This document shows positions 44,444 through 56,857 of a stretch of 64,000 bases of DNA, in pieces. Within the stretch, counting starts at the first letter, position 1; every line of letters starts with the position of its first letter. This DNA comes from Ditylenchus dipsaci (taxonomy: Eukaryota; Nematoda; Chromadorea; Rhabditida; Anguinidae). The stretch lies in assembly GCA_004194705.1 (NCBI GenBank), contig SADC01001204.1:496001-560000 (forward strand), given 5' to 3'. The notes under the pieces were generated by a model. The model had not been told where the DNA came from. It made no database searches and worked only from the letters and a program-made list of their open reading frames with translations. The translations under genes were made by a program, and so were the position numbers.

Positions 44444-47040
44444 ATGACACCACCACCTCGAAAACTTGTAAGTGTGGGATCTGAATTCATTTAAATTATT
44501 TAGCGGATGTAAATAATATATCGTTTTAGAGTGTTCGCTGGCAGTCCCTCCAAATTCTCAACACAATAAAACAAAACGTGGAGTTGCGAGTGGAAATCAA
44601 AGCTTCACAGGACAGATGTTTCAGCACAAGTGCAGTCTTTTTTGTGCAGAAAAAAGAAATAAGTACTGTTGAGCAGGTGAGATTTTTAAAACATTGTTGC
44701 TAATCAAGTTTACTGAATTTTATTTTTGCGCCAGTTTTTTCTGATTAAATCGTATAAATAGTATATTTTCTAAATTTAATTGTGCCATTTTATTTAAAGT
44801 TGCTTTTTTATTTTTACAGTCTCGTTGTTAGTATTTTCATGATTTCATGGGCTTGACTACCAGGCAAGCATGTAAAGTTTGGGAAAGAGTTCGTATTTTT
44901 TGTTGTTGTTCAATAGTCAATTAAAAAGAAAATAGTTTTAAAAAACTTCAAAAAATTGTCAGCGAAGTCTTTTCATTCTATGTGGCCATTGTAATGCGAA
45001 AAATCCCAAGGACCCCTGTTTCGGGTACTCAGCCAACTCGCCAATGCAAAATAATCGACAATGTTATATCTCGCCAGTGGCAAAACTCACCAACGGAGAA
45101 CCTCGCCAACGCAGAAACTTGCCATCGGATAATCCGATTTAACAGCCCCTGGAACCGGCCATGGAGAGCTGTTTAATCGAATTTTTCGTTAACGATCTCT
45201 TTGTTGGCGAGTTGATTGTGTCCCCTATTTTGCCAATCGTATTTGTAAATGAAAACCCCTGTCCTCAAAAAGTGACATTATATCGAGAATTTACTGTGCA
45301 GTCGAGTCCTGACTTCTCTCGTTTGGGTAATATTTAATTCTGTTCACAAATTGCTGAAAAATGTCCCCAAATTTTAAATTGACATTTGGGGGGGGGGCTG
45401 GGGGTTAGGTAGTTTGGGTGGTCACGCGGCTGACAATGTCGAATTTTTTATATCTAAAAATACAATGCCACAACGAAGAAGTTGTATGTTATAATCCAAT
45501 TAGAGCATTTACGGTGGATGACTTGTACAAAGTCCAGCATTAATACTGACTGACTTTCTGTACTTATAGGCTCTTGAGCTAATAGAATACATATGCTCAA
45601 ACACTAGCTTGATCACTAGCCTAAAGATGAATGTAGAAGTGCCTAATACAGAAATAGCTGAGGCTGTCCTAAAAAAAGTTTTAGATGGAAGTATGTTCAA
45701 ACACTTTTCAATACTTTACTCTCAACGATAATATTCTAGAAAATGTAAGGCTTGATGAAATCCGCATTAAGAGACGCTATGTGGGCCAAGAGTTTTCCAT
45801 GCTTATTGACTTGATCAAAGCTCACTCTACCACTCTAAGAGTGATCAGAAAGCTTGGTTTGAGCGAGGCTATCCAGGCCTTCAGCAGCACCACTCACTTA
45901 GAGCACTGCTCTCTTATCAATTTTGATTTGGTGGAAAATGAAGAGATGGAAAGTGAGTTGTTGAACGTGAAAACCAATTTCGCTATGAGGAAATTGGCTA
46001 CTTTGGGTGCCACTTTTGACCACTTGTCCTATACAACTTATGCCGGCTTCAACATCACAAAGTATCCAGCTATACGCATGCTTCGATTATGTGAAGTTAG
46101 TGATTTTAACCAAAAGTTGTCTGTAGCCAAAATTGAACATGTTTGAGCATTTGGGTTGCAGTTCTGATATGTTTTGTTACCTATCCTGTCTCATTCCCCA
46201 ACTTGTGAAATCTTGTCACTTATTTTAAAAATAAGCTTTTATGGCACCTAATTTTTTTTAAATGATAAAAACGATACAATCGACTCTCTCCATAGGATCA
46301 CTCAAGGAATCGACTAAATCTTATCAGTATGGAGAGCGATTACTATGGTAGGTGACTATGGAGAGAGTCACCTACTCACTATGGAGGAGTCGACTGCAGT
46401 TAAATAAAGCCCTTACATTTAGTTACATTTAGTGGCCACTTGACCAAACAAGCTACAGTCGACTCTCTCCAAAATGATCACCCACCATAATGATCAGCTC
46501 GCCATTGTGATCAACTTTTTTTTTTAAATTTTGGTTGACCCATGAAGGAATTAAGGCCCACTGACCCCTCGCAATAGTGATCTCACTCCATACTGATCAG
46601 ATTTGTTCGGTCCCTTGAGTGATCACTATTGAGAGAGTCGACTGTATATTCATACTTGATAAAATCAAAATGCCACAATTTTCGATCAATACAACCTGGA
46701 TTCACTAGAGCTAAGGGATCATTTGCAGATATTAAAAAAATTGCTTTTACAGCTTTCTTTATTTTAGCTGAAAAATTTAGAGAGAAATCTTTAAAAGCTT
46801 TCGGCAAAATATTTAAATGTATAAACAACTTTTTAGGTAAAAAGCCTGCGTGTAATGCAGCAGAAGGGTGTGGTGATCTCAGACCCGGCGGCAATTCGAC
46901 CTTTGCTTCCCAAATTGACTAGTATTGAACTAGTAGGATGTATGGAAGTGACGTCTAAATCTTTAGGAGCTCTTTTTCCTAACTTGGAAACTTTTCAAGT
47001 AGAAAAGCAAGACTTAGTGAGCTTTCATATTATAAAATAA
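44444..47040 (+). CDS. LRR-like (possible F-box/LRR class) protein, about 275 aa
   Basis: Five exons in phase: 44444-44467, 44530-44676, 45570-45690, 45740-46095, 46861-47040. The start MTPPPRKL follows a possible trans-splice acceptor (catatag) by nine bases. The N-terminal part (VRWQSLQILNTIKQNVELRV) is helical. The middle and C-terminal parts contain spaced leucine motifs (LEHCSLINFDLVE, IRMLRLCE, LLPKLTSIELVGCMEVTSKS, LFPNLETFQV) of the kind seen in irregular leucine-rich repeats of nematode F-box proteins. No F-box is evident, so the class is tentative. The last intron uses GTTAGT and contains two CAGTC-type MITEs. AATAAA (47036-47041) overlaps the stop codon. Function unknown; probably protein-protein interaction. 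Confidence 0.65.
46276..46644. repeat. Two small CAGTCGACTCTCTCC-type MITEs in the last intron of the LRR gene
   Basis: 46276-46393 (aatcgactctctccatagg and an imperfect inverse) and 46456-46644 (cagtcgactctctccaaaa and its inverse gagagagtcgactg, TA flank on the right). They are short relatives of the CAGTC-ended family. Confidence 0.65.
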
Positions 47041-48492
47041 AATTTATGATTGTTTATCTTTAGATTCATCACTTGATTTTGTCAACTGGTCTGAAGTACA
47101 ATTTTTCTTCTCGGAGACAGTCAATTTGGCAATAATTTTTTTACGACCATGTCAGCGCTACGGGAATATAAAATCCCCACCCAGAACACTATTGGAATAT
47201 AGACCTCCCCTCAAATCGTTTGGTGTTGATATTTCAGTAGCGTCAACATGTCTATATTTATATCTATGTTATAAAATTGGTTTAATTGTTTCGACTACTT
47301 ATAACTAATACTTAAAGAATAAATGTTTTCTAAATTTTAAAATATTTATAAGAAAATCGATCGTAACAAGAAGAAATATGGTATAAAATGACATAGCACC
47401 ATCTTGAACGTGACCGCTCGAGACAAAAATGTTTAAATTTGAAATGGATTTTGTCTTGAGCGGAATTTCAAATTTAACAGTGATTGTGACAATCAAAAGA
47501 CAGTTTCTCTGGTGAATCGACCACGCTGAACACGAATCCAGTTTCAGAAGTCCAGGTTTATCAAGCGAAATCAAAGTTTTTGGTCAAGATGGCTTGCGGA
47601 ATATATTTTTGAGCGTTTGCTTAACACTCAAAAAGCATGGGTTTAGATGACTTTAAGGCACTATCTGGGTGCAGTCTTTCTTGCTCTGTAAAATAGTGTC
47701 GGCTATTAACTGAAAAACGGCGTTTTCACACCTTTTGTACATATATTTGTATAAACAACGTTTTTGAAAAAGAAACACAATGATTTCTAATAGCCAAGAA
47801 ATTTTCATAGGATTGTTATAAATACCTCCACGATTTGTGATTTGAAATCTCGTAATCTGCGCTTTTTTGCACATGAAATTGACCCAATATATTTAAAAAA
47901 TTGGCATATTTTACCTCTTTGAAATTGCATAGACGAATCGTGACATCGATGATTCACAAAGACAGCTGACCACCATAGAGTGACCTTTTTCAGATTTCTT
48001 TTTACCATCGTGTTCAGCGTGAAATTTCGCACAAGGACATACCATCAGGACGTACAGCCTTTCCCGTCTTAAGCGCTTTGTACGGTCAGCTTTTGGATAG
48101 ATTCAGCATGCTTTGTAAATATATAATGAGCCATGAGAGTACTCGTTGAGCCTTGGTATTTTGTTGATTTAAAACGCTGGCCCACATTTCCAAAAATTTT
48201 CGCGTTCTAACTTTACTTTTTTCGTTCAAAACCAACTTCTCTTGGTACTAAATTTTATCTTGTCTTATCTTCATTTCAAAAAATATTCTGTGAGCGTGTC
48301 AGAAGAAAATAATAACCAAAAAAGGACGCAATAGCTTGCAGGAAGGATATCGAGGAATCGCATTTTTCTTGCACCTGTACAAAAGCCGTACATGGCCACG
48401 GGCGCACTTGTGCCTTCTAACAGCTCTTATTTTTTCAACGAGTGTATTCAGAACTTAACCAATCCAAAACCAAATTGTAGTCATAAAAAAAG
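47041..48492. other. Spacer between the LRR gene and the protease gene
   Basis: No gene recognised. It contains a dispersed repeat with ctgaacacgaatccagtttcag (47490-47550; relatives near 3850, 13118-13380 and 39975) and the second tRNA-like fragment at about 48335-48400. Confidence 0.5.
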
Positions 48493-48498
48493 TTTATT
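48493..48498 (-). terminator. Polyadenylation signal of the protease-like gene
   Basis: AATAAA on the minus strand, 108 bp past the stop codon at 48607-48609. Confidence 0.55.
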
Positions 48499-48606
48499 GA
48501 GGCACATATCAATCATCATAATCATCAAAAAATATTGCACCCGTTAAATTACCACTGATATAAGCATCTTTACCCACAAATTTTATAAAAAAACATTTGT
48601 AATGGA

Positions 48607-50943
48607 TTAGTCATCTTGCTTAGAACTAGCGAATCCAATGGTGTGTTGATCGAAATCTACAGCCATACAATTTGCTGTTAGAAAAGCAGTTCCCAAATAC
48701 CAATTATATTCCCGGTCACCATTGTTCAGAGAAGTAAAAGCTAACGTACATTGCCTTTTGTTAAACTCCTGAAATGGATATTTTAATGGATGAAGACATT
48801 TCACAGGTAAAAAACTTCTTCTTTATCATGCTTGTTCGAACAAAAAAATTACCTGCAAAACATAATCTTCCGGCTCTAAGATCACACTGTGTTCACCAAT
48901 GCTAAATGAAATAGTGGGGAGATCTGAAGTATCACAAGAGATACTATAATGATCAGCTCCATTTATTTTCTTTAAAAAGATGGCACCGAGTTCTGCGATC
49001 ATTCTTTCAATATCATTCACGGGACCTCTTATGAACATTTGTTTTGTGTCAATTATGACCGGACTATCAACAGGAATTTCAATTTGGTCAATAATAACTG
49101 CACTTAAAACAAATTGAAGGTTTGAGTCATGAGTTAACAATGGCACAAAATTCCATGTGTGGCTACAATTTTCTACATCTAATTCACCAAATTTCAGCAC
49201 ACCAACAGTGTCTTGCGTCATAAACTGTTCACTGAAACAAAAAGTATGATTGACTCTCAATAAAAATGCTCCTTTGTGACTTTGTGATGTGTCGGCTTAA
49301 ATCTTTACGCTTTCGAATAGATTCTATTTTGTGTCTTTCGCCAAAAAAAATTATGAAAAAGTAAAACAGAAAATGAAAAATGACTACAAAAAATAATGGA
49401 GAGTTAAATAAATTTCTGAAAATGTTCTAAAATATTTGCGCTCAAGTTTTTTTTATTAATTCGTTAATTATTTTATTGCTATTTTTAAAATAAGTACCCT
49501 TGTAGCCACAAGCACATTATGGCTCTATCTAATTCATTCCCAAAAGCTTCAAGTGTATAATTTCGATCAGTTAAGGATAGCTTTGATCCTTCATTGCCAG
49601 TAACCGCGAAACCTAACATTCCATCTACAGGAAATTTCAGAATCCAGTCGGACAATTTGCAAACAAGTCCAAACACAACTTGTTTAAACCGGCTACCTCT
49701 TATCTATAAATATAGAAGTTTTTAACCAGTTCTACTAATAACACAACTTACACAAATGTCATCAAACGCTACAACTCCTTCAACACTCTTAAATTGGTCA
49801 TGATAGAAGTTTCGATTGCCATTATAGGTTGAAGAATCTCTGAAAGTTATGATGTCAACGAAATTATTTAGAATTTTCCCACTTACAAACTGCTATACTC
49901 TTTTATACGTAAACGGTCAGAATCAGTCAAAGGTCGCATGTCAGAGTGTTGATCTGATGAATCAGTGGTTACGTAAACATCTTCTTCTTTATTTATGAGC
50001 CAAAAGTCAATGGAGTCAAAGTCTACGAACATTCGGTATTGTTTTTCTGCAACAGTTTTATGCTATCAGGGGGAATGCAAAAAGGGTTTATAAAAATTAA
50101 TATATTGTCTAGTGTTTGAGCACCATGGTTCTGAAATTATCAATCAATTTTTAGTGATTGTATGCTTTAAATACGGATTTTTATTTAAGCTCCTCGGAAT
50201 ACTGCTTGACCGTAAATGGAAAAAGCACTGAGCGAAAATATCGAGATTAAAAATTCCAAAATTCTCTCAAAATGTCTGAATTTGTTGTTATTTTTTTATG
50301 TTTTTTTTTGCTGTTTTGAATAAAAAAAAAATATTAGCAAGTTTAGTATAAATCTCTTGCCTAAGAGCTGCTATCTCGTATAAAAAAAGGTGTCGCCAAA
50401 TGGTGGGGGATCCAAAAAAGTTTTAATGGAAATTCATCAGTCTGTTCATGAAAAAATCACCCTGTAAACTTCATTTCAAGGGTTTGTATCTTATCCAAGT
50501 TTGACTGTGATAATTTACCTATAATTTAGTATTTTTACAGTCACTTTAAGGCTCTTCTTTCTTTTCATCTCGGTAATTCCATTCTTTTATATACTTTGTT
50601 TTGATAGAAACTTCGCTTCTATCAAAACAAACCCTGTAACAATAATTTTATATTGTAAACAGGGAATTGCCTTAATCTTTACAAGTTTTTTAATGAATAT
50701 TTATCTGAGATTTTGAGTAAAAAAATGATTTATAAAGCAAAACATACTGGGAGTTCCAACACCAATTTGGCCAATAAGTGTGCTGGTAAAATATTGTTCT
50801 GGGACATTTTCATCTGGATAGTTTCTTTGATTTGTGTCTTTTAATTTAAAATTTAAAATATCCATTTGAAAAACCGAACCAGATGAATATTTTAGAGATG
50901 CAAACAAAGGCCATAATAGAACAAACGAATAGTGTTTTAACAT
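48607..50943 (-). CDS. Secreted A1-family aspartic protease homologue, catalytically doubtful (396 aa)
   Basis: Six minus-strand exons: 50748-50943, 49887-50046, 49752-49839, 49498-49703, 48853-49231, 48607-48768. They total 1191 nt with all phases consistent, and the length is normal for pepsin-type proteases. Order of landmarks: signal peptide (MLKHYSFVLLWPLFASL), YFTSTLIGQIGVGTP, the first active-site segment VDFDSIDFW (family DTGSSNLW), a flap-region equivalent before FKSVEGVVAFD, DGMLGF (family DGILGL), FGELDVENCSHTW (family GG.D...C), the second active-site segment IIDTKQMFIRGP (family DTGTS...GP), SISCDTSDLPTISFSIG, EDYVLQ and the end WYLGTAFL...DFDQHTIGFA. Both DTG triplets are changed (DFD, DTK), while structure-keeping motifs and cysteines remain. 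This suggests a binding or regulatory pseudoprotease. Confidence 0.85.
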
Positions 50944-51607
50944 GAATAAAATCTTTGGTTTTCAATAAAAAAAATGAAAAAATTTAGAAAGTTAGTTTTT
51001 CAATTAAAAGTATGAAATGAAATTTTGCAAAATTTTTTAGGTGATGACATGCTATAGATGCAGTCAAGTGCTATCATAGAGAAAAACATGTATAGCACTG
51101 TTATGTACAAAACAAAATGAAAGGTTAGAAAAAAGGACTTTGTATATCTAGGCGGTTAGACACTTTGCTCGAGTTGCCATCTTTCACAAATCAAATCAAT
51201 ACTTTTTATGAACACAAAAACACTTGATAAACTAGTCTAAGAAGAGTAAAGTCGAACACAACTCCACTGGTATATTTATTAGTGCGCCATAGTGATACAG
51301 GAACAGAAGTAGAAATCTGGAGATGGAGATGATCCAATGAGTGTGGACAACTGGAACTAATGATTTTATATATATATTATAATTTTATCACAAAATTTTT
51401 CAGGAGATTCAGGAGTAAGCTGCAATCCGATCCACAATTTAGAATAATAATTTCGAAACTGGACTCGCTCTATCGATATAATCTGTAAAAGACAAAACCT
51501 TATTTTAATTTGCTTTATAAATCTCGACATATTTAAGTTTGCAATAGGTTTTTAGTTAAAACATATTGTCTGTACTGGAAAAGTCGTTAGGCCGAACGCA
51601 ACAGTCC

Positions 51608-51805
51608 TTTAAAGGACTATAGCTTTTGCGAGCAGTGGCATGACTAAAATTTGAATTGGCGAGGGACACTTCTCGTTCGTCTCAAACTTTACTCTTTCAA
51701 GTCATTCACCATAACTCCAAAGAGTACAATGCGAAACTAAAGAGAAGTGTCCCCGCAATTCGAATTTCGCATATGCCCCTTCGCGCAAAAATCATGGTCC
51801 TTTAA
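51608..51805. repeat. Family-1 hairpin MITE, unit 1 copy
   Basis: Diverged relative of 461-660: tttaaaggactatagcttttgcg...ccatgg-type ends, with gaggg/cccc arms around gacacttct. Repeated at 56076-56273 by the tandem duplication, not by transposition. Confidence 0.65.
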
Positions 51806-52107
51806 CAGATAATATTTAGAAGCGAGAACTCAATTTTCGTTTAAAATTCAAAGCATAATTTAAAATAATCGGAATTTGGGTTAAGCTTCTTTTAGTCGCT
51901 GGTTTAACATGGAGGTTGTTGACTGTAAGAGTGGACAACTCGCAAATTTTTTTTGACCTGCTGAGCATGAATATAACAAAATCAGACGTAAAAACTAAAC
52001 CACCAAGCCACCCTTGAAGAAAGAGCAAGAGACTGAAGGGTTAATAATATGCGCGCATGCATACTTACAAAAGCGTAGAAATATGGAATATACGATTAGC
52101 TAAGATA

Positions 52108-52405
52108 CCGTATTTTCTCTATTAATTACCCGGGGTAATTATTTTTCAACCCCTCGAAAATCGAAAAAAAATTATTTTGATTTTGAGATTTTTGGTTACC
52201 CAACCAAAATCTGAAAAGTGCAATCAACTAAAAAAACGCGAAAAACAGATTCGCAAAATAATTTTTTGAGCTGAGATACAGGGTGCCTATGGGGGTAATT
52301 AATAGAGAGGGGGTAATTATTAGAGAGGGGTAATTATTAGAGAGGGGGTAATTATTAGAGAGGGGGTAATTATTAGAGAGGGGGTAATAAATAGAGAAAA
52401 TACGG
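52108..52405. repeat. ccgtatttt MITE with internal tandem repeat, unit 1
   Basis: Ends ccgtattttctctattaatt and its inverse, TA flanks. The right arm contains ggggtaattattagagag repeated: four ATT-type units here against three in the unit 2 copy (56577-56857). The arm end itself appears to have expanded. Confidence 0.75.
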
Positions 52406-52982
52406 TACATTTTAAGAAGTTTTTTCAGCTATAGTAATCAAGATGCTGTAGAATACCCTAATGAAAAGTTAATTTACCTTGCTCCCCTAAGGCGAAAAGT
52501 CAAAATTTAGTCAAAAACGTTCGCGAGAAAGTGTAAGAAGACAACGCATTTATTTTTTCAGCGGAAAAAATTACTTAAGAGACGTTTAGACATGCTTCTC
52601 GAATAATAACAGTAATCTAAAAAAAGTTTTCAACTCTTTGCGTGAAAAAAAGTTTATTAAGTCTGTGTAAATTTTTTGCAAACAGGCCAGATCTGTCACA
52701 TTTTTGAAAAAATAATTAAGTATTTATTTTTGAGTCACTTTCATATTATAAATAAACAAAAGTGAAAGGCAACTCATATGATGATCTCAAAAACCAAACA
52801 AAAAATATTTTATTAAGAACCAAAGCCAACGTAAATCAATAAGGACTACTGACTTAGCCAACTTTTGCACATTTTGGGTCGACATTTTACTTATTTTCAA
52901 GCAACAGTAAAAAAGCAATTGTTCATGCTTGCTTACAAACTACCAGAATTACTTAAATAGCTTTTCTTCATTTGTGTGTTTG

Positions 52983-53094
52983 ATGAAAGAGAGCATTGCA
53001 TTTTTCATTTTTAAACTAGTATTGTGGTTTAACAATTGGAGGAGTATAAGTGCACAACTGGCGATTTGTCCTAATGGATTTGTGTTTGGAGGAC
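52983..53094 (+). CDS. First exon of a small secreted cysteine-containing protein, unit 1 copy
   Basis: ATG at 52983, then 37 codons: MKESIAFFIFKLVLWF forms a signal-peptide core, then SISAQLAICPNGFVFGG, with a perfect GTAAGT donor after one extra base. No following exon is visible in unit 1; sequence beyond 53199 belongs to a repeat. The duplicate at 57434-57545 is also open, with only a silent difference noticed. In that copy a possible next exon is at about 59427 (LQCRQNLCRINI then stop), unproven. Family unknown. Confidence 0.4.
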
Positions 53095-53454
53095 GTAAGT
53101 AACAACTTTGTTTATTGTACAGCTGTTATAAGATTTATGAACACCCTTACAAATTTATTTTAAAACGGGTCTGAAGCTGTTAAGGAGATAATCTCAGATA
53201 GAGTTGTCGATTTCAATTTTTAATTCGAAAGTTGAAACGTAAAATATTTTTAAGGCCGATTTATGACCTCGGAGTGAAAATCCTATTTTATAACATGTAC
53301 TCAGAATCAAATGTTGGGTATACATTGTAAAATCAGATTTACACTCCGGTAAAAAAAATCGGCCTTAATAGAATTTCGACGTTTCGACTTTTGACTTAAA
53401 GGAGGGGGAAAAGCTACTTAGGTTTGAAAAAGGTGGATTCCAAAAATCAGATTT

Positions 53455-54047
53455 ATCCATTGTGCAGTGCGTAAGCGTTTGCGTTTTTCGGCCCAAAATG
53501 GTGTTGCAGGTTTGATCCAACCTAGTGGCATGCTATTTATTTTGGCTTCTTCGACCAGTTCTAGGGGTAGGTAGACTTTTTTGACGCCAGATTTTGAATC
53601 TGCGACCCAATTTACTCCTGTAACTGGTCAAACAAGCCAAAATAAATGGAGGTAGGATGAAATGGCTAAATTGGCCATTTTCGCCGCGGTCAAAATGGCT
53701 GGAAAAAATGGCTAATTTGGCCATTTTGACTGCGGCTAAAATGGCAAATTTTGCCATTTTGACCACTTTCCAGCAGCGTTCATATTGCTTTTTTTTGTGT
53801 AGATTATCATCGTTTAAATACATTTCAATCATCTCATTCTGCATTTTCCGTGATTCCTGTAAGACAGAACAATTAAATTCTTGCATTCTTCAGGCAGTCA
53901 AACATGGAAATTGCTAGCAATTCAGAAAGCAAAATTAGCCATTTAAACCGCGGTCAAAATGGCAAAATTAGCCATTTTAGCCGCGGCTGTAATGGCTAAT
54001 TAGCCATTTTAGCCGCGGCGAAAATGGCCAATTTAGCCATTTCATCC
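53455..54047. repeat. tRNA-like arm plus palindromic AATGGC minisatellite, unit 1
   Basis: 53455-53535 carries the tRNA-like repeat arm (cagtgcgtaagcg ... ggtttgatcc). 53657-54047 holds clustered units of aaaatggctaatttagccatttt joined by gccgcgg, themselves palindromic. The unit 2 copy (58110-58592) has extra units (three ccgcggctgtaatggctaattagc repeats against one). The arm that should close the palindrome is missing here because the duplication junction cuts it. Confidence 0.6.
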
Positions 54048-55412
54048 ATAGCTTTGATCCTTCATTGCCAGTAACCGCGAAACCTAACATTCCATCTACA
54101 GGAAATTTCAGAATCCAGTCGGACAATTTGCAAACAAGTCCAAACACAACTTGTTTAAACCGGCTACCTCTTATCTATAAATATAGAAGTTTTTAACCAG
54201 TTCTACTAATAACACAACTTACACAAATGTCATCAAACGCTACAACTCCTTCAACACTCTTAAATTGGTCATGATAGAAGTTTCGATTGCCATTATAGGT
54301 TGAAGAATCTCTGAAAGTTATGATGTCAACGAAATTATTTAGAATTTTCCCACTTACAAACTGCTATACTCTTTTATACGTAAACGGTCAGAATCAGTCA
54401 AAGGTTGCATGTCAGAGTGTTGATCTGATGAATCAGTGGTTACGTAAACATCTTCTTCTTTATTTATGAGCCAAAAGTCAATGGAGTCAAAGTCTACGAA
54501 CATTCGGTATTGTTTTTCTGCAACAGTTTTATGCTATCAGGGGGAATGCAAAAAGGGTTTATAAAAATTAATATATTGTCTAGTGTTTGAGCACCATGGT
54601 TCTGAAATTATCAATCAATTTTTAGTGATTGTATGCTTTAAATACGGATTTTTATTTAAGCTCCTCGGAATACTGCTTGACCGTAAATGGAAAAAGCACT
54701 GAGCGAAAATATCGAGATTAAAAATTCCAAAATTCTCTCAAAATGTCTGAATTTGTTGTTATTTTTTTATGTTTTTTTTTGCTGTTTTGAATAAAAAAAA
54801 AATATTAGCAAGTTTAGTATAAATCTCTTGCCTAAGAGCTGCTATCTCGTATAAAAAAGGTGTCGCCAAATGGTGGGGGATCCAAAAAAGTTTTAATGGA
54901 AATTCATCAGTCTGTTCATGAAAAAATCACCCTGTAAACTTCATTTCAAGGGTTTGTATCTTATCCAAGTTTGACTGTGATAATTTACCTATAATTTAGT
55001 ATTTTTACAGTCACTTTAAGGCTCTTCTTTCTTTTCATCTCGGTAATTCCATTCTTTTATATACTTTGTTTTGATAGAAACTTCGCTTCTATCAAAACAA
55101 ACCTGTAACAATAATTTTATATTGTAAACAGGGAATTGCCTTAATCTTTACAAGTTTTTTAATGAATATTTATCTGAGATTTTGAGTAAAAAAATGATTT
55201 ATAAAGCAAAACATACTGGGAGTTCCAACACCAATTTGGCCAATAAGTGTGCTGGTAAAATATTGTTCTGGGACATTTTCATCTGGATAGTTTCTTTGAT
55301 TTGTGTCTTTTAATTTAAAATTTAAAATATCCATTTGAAAAACCGAACCAGATGAATATTTTAGAGATGCAAACAAAGGCCATAATAGAACAAACGAATA
55401 GTGTTTTAACAT
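54048..55412 (-). pseudogene. Truncated duplicate of the protease-like gene (5' exons only)
   Basis: Exon 1 at 55217-55412, exon 2 at 54358-54517, exon 3 at 54223-54310 and the first part of exon 4 (54174 down to the junction at 54048) are intact and almost identical to the complete gene. After ...TGNEGSKL the frame passes the junction into the AATGGC minisatellite of unit 1. The C-terminal lobe, with the second active-site segment, is absent. If transcribed it would make only the N-terminal lobe with a nonsense tail. Its upstream region is a full duplicate, so a promoter may be kept. Confidence 0.8.
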
Positions 55413-56075
55413 GAATAAAATCTTTGGTTTTCAATAAAAAAAATGAAAAAATTTAGAAAGTTAGTTTTTCAATTAAAAGTATGAAATGAAATTTTGCAAA
55501 ATTTTTTAGGTGATGACATGCTATAGATGCAGTCAAGTGCTATCATAGAGAAAAACATGTATAGCACTGTTATGTACAAAACAAAATGAAAGGTTAGAAA
55601 AAAGGACTTTGTATATCTAGGCGGTTAGACACTTTGCTCGAGTTGCCATCTTTCACAAATCAAATCAATACTTTTTATGAACACAAAAACACTTGATAAA
55701 CTAGTCTAAGAAGAGTAAAGTCGAACACAACTCCACTGGTATATTATTAGTGCGCCATAGTGATACAGGAACAGAAGTAGAAATCTGGAGATGGAGATGA
55801 TCCAATGAGTGTGGACAACTGGAACTAATGATTTTATATATATATTATAATTTTATCACAAAATTTTTCAGGAGATTCAGGAGTAAGCTGCAATCCGATC
55901 CACAATTTAGAATAATAATTTCGAAACTGGACTCGCTCTATCGATATAATCTGTAAAAGACAAAACCTTATTTTAATTTGCTTTATAAATCTCGACATAT
56001 TTAAGTTTGCAATAGGTTTTTAGTTAAAACATATTGTCTGTACTGGAAAAGTCGTTAGGCCGAACGCAACAGTCC

Positions 56076-56273
56076 TTTAAAGGACTATAGCTTTTGCGAG
56101 CAGTGGCATGACTAAAATTTGAATTGGCGAGGGACACTTCTCGTTCGTCTCAAACTTTACTCTTTCAAGTCATTCACCATAACTCCAAAGAGTACAATGC
56201 GAAACTAAAGAGAAGTGTCCCCGCAATTCGAATTTCGCATATGCCCCTTCGCGCAAAAATCATGGTCCTTTAA
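56076..56273. repeat. Family-1 hairpin MITE, unit 2 copy
   Basis: Duplicate of 51608-51805. Confidence 0.65.
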
Positions 56274-56576
56274 CAGATAATATTTAGAAGCGAGAACTCA
56301 ATTTTCGTTTAAAATTCAAAGCATAATTTAAAATAATCGGAATTTGGGTTAAGCTTCTTTTAGTCGCTGGTTTAACATGGAGGTTGTTGACTGTAAGAGT
56401 GGACAACTCGCAAATTTTTTTTGACCTGCTGAGCATGAATATAACAAAATCAGACGTAAAAACTAAACCACCAAGCCACCCCTTGAAGAAAGAGCAAGAG
56501 ACTGAAGGGTTAATAATATGCGCGCATGCATACTTACAAAAGCGTAGAAATATGGAATATACGATTAGCTAAGATA

Positions 56577-56857
56577 CCGTATTTTCTCTATTAATTACCC
56601 GGGGTAATTATTTTTCAACCCCTCGAAAATCGAAAAAAAATTATTTTGATTTTGAGATTTTTGGTTACCCAACCAAAATCTGAAAAGTGCAATCAACTAA
56701 AAAAACGCGAAAAACAGATTCGCAAAATAATTTTTGAGCTGAGATACAGGGTGCCTATGGGGGGTAATTAATAGAGAGGGGGTAATTATTAGAGAGGGGG
56801 TAATTATTAGAGAGGGGGTAATTATTAGAGAGGGGGTAATAAATAGAGAAAATACGG
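56577..56857. repeat. ccgtatttt MITE, unit 2 copy
   Basis: Duplicate of 52108-52405 with one fewer ggggtaattattagagag unit. Confidence 0.75.

Larger units (their letters stand above)
49577..54047. repeat. Tandem duplication, unit 1 (4471 bp)
   Basis: Begins atagctttgatccttcattg inside exon 4 of the protease gene and ends ...gccatttcatcc. The second unit starts at the next base. The units are almost identical by eye over their full length; differences are scattered single bases, homopolymer lengths and tandem-repeat counts. The unit holds protease exons 1-4 (part), hairpin MITEs at 51608-51805 and 52108-52405, a small secreted-peptide exon and the palindromic minisatellite. Confidence 0.9.

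Noticed and set aside
45030..45130. Repeats of ctcgccaa/cgccaacg as a coding repeat
   Set aside because: Looks like a short non-coding minisatellite between exons 2 and 3 of the LRR-like gene; the frame through it has no splice support.
53533..54047. Open frames rich in KMAKLAI/KMANFAI repeats (also 58161-58398)
   Set aside because: Translation of the AATGGC palindromic minisatellite.
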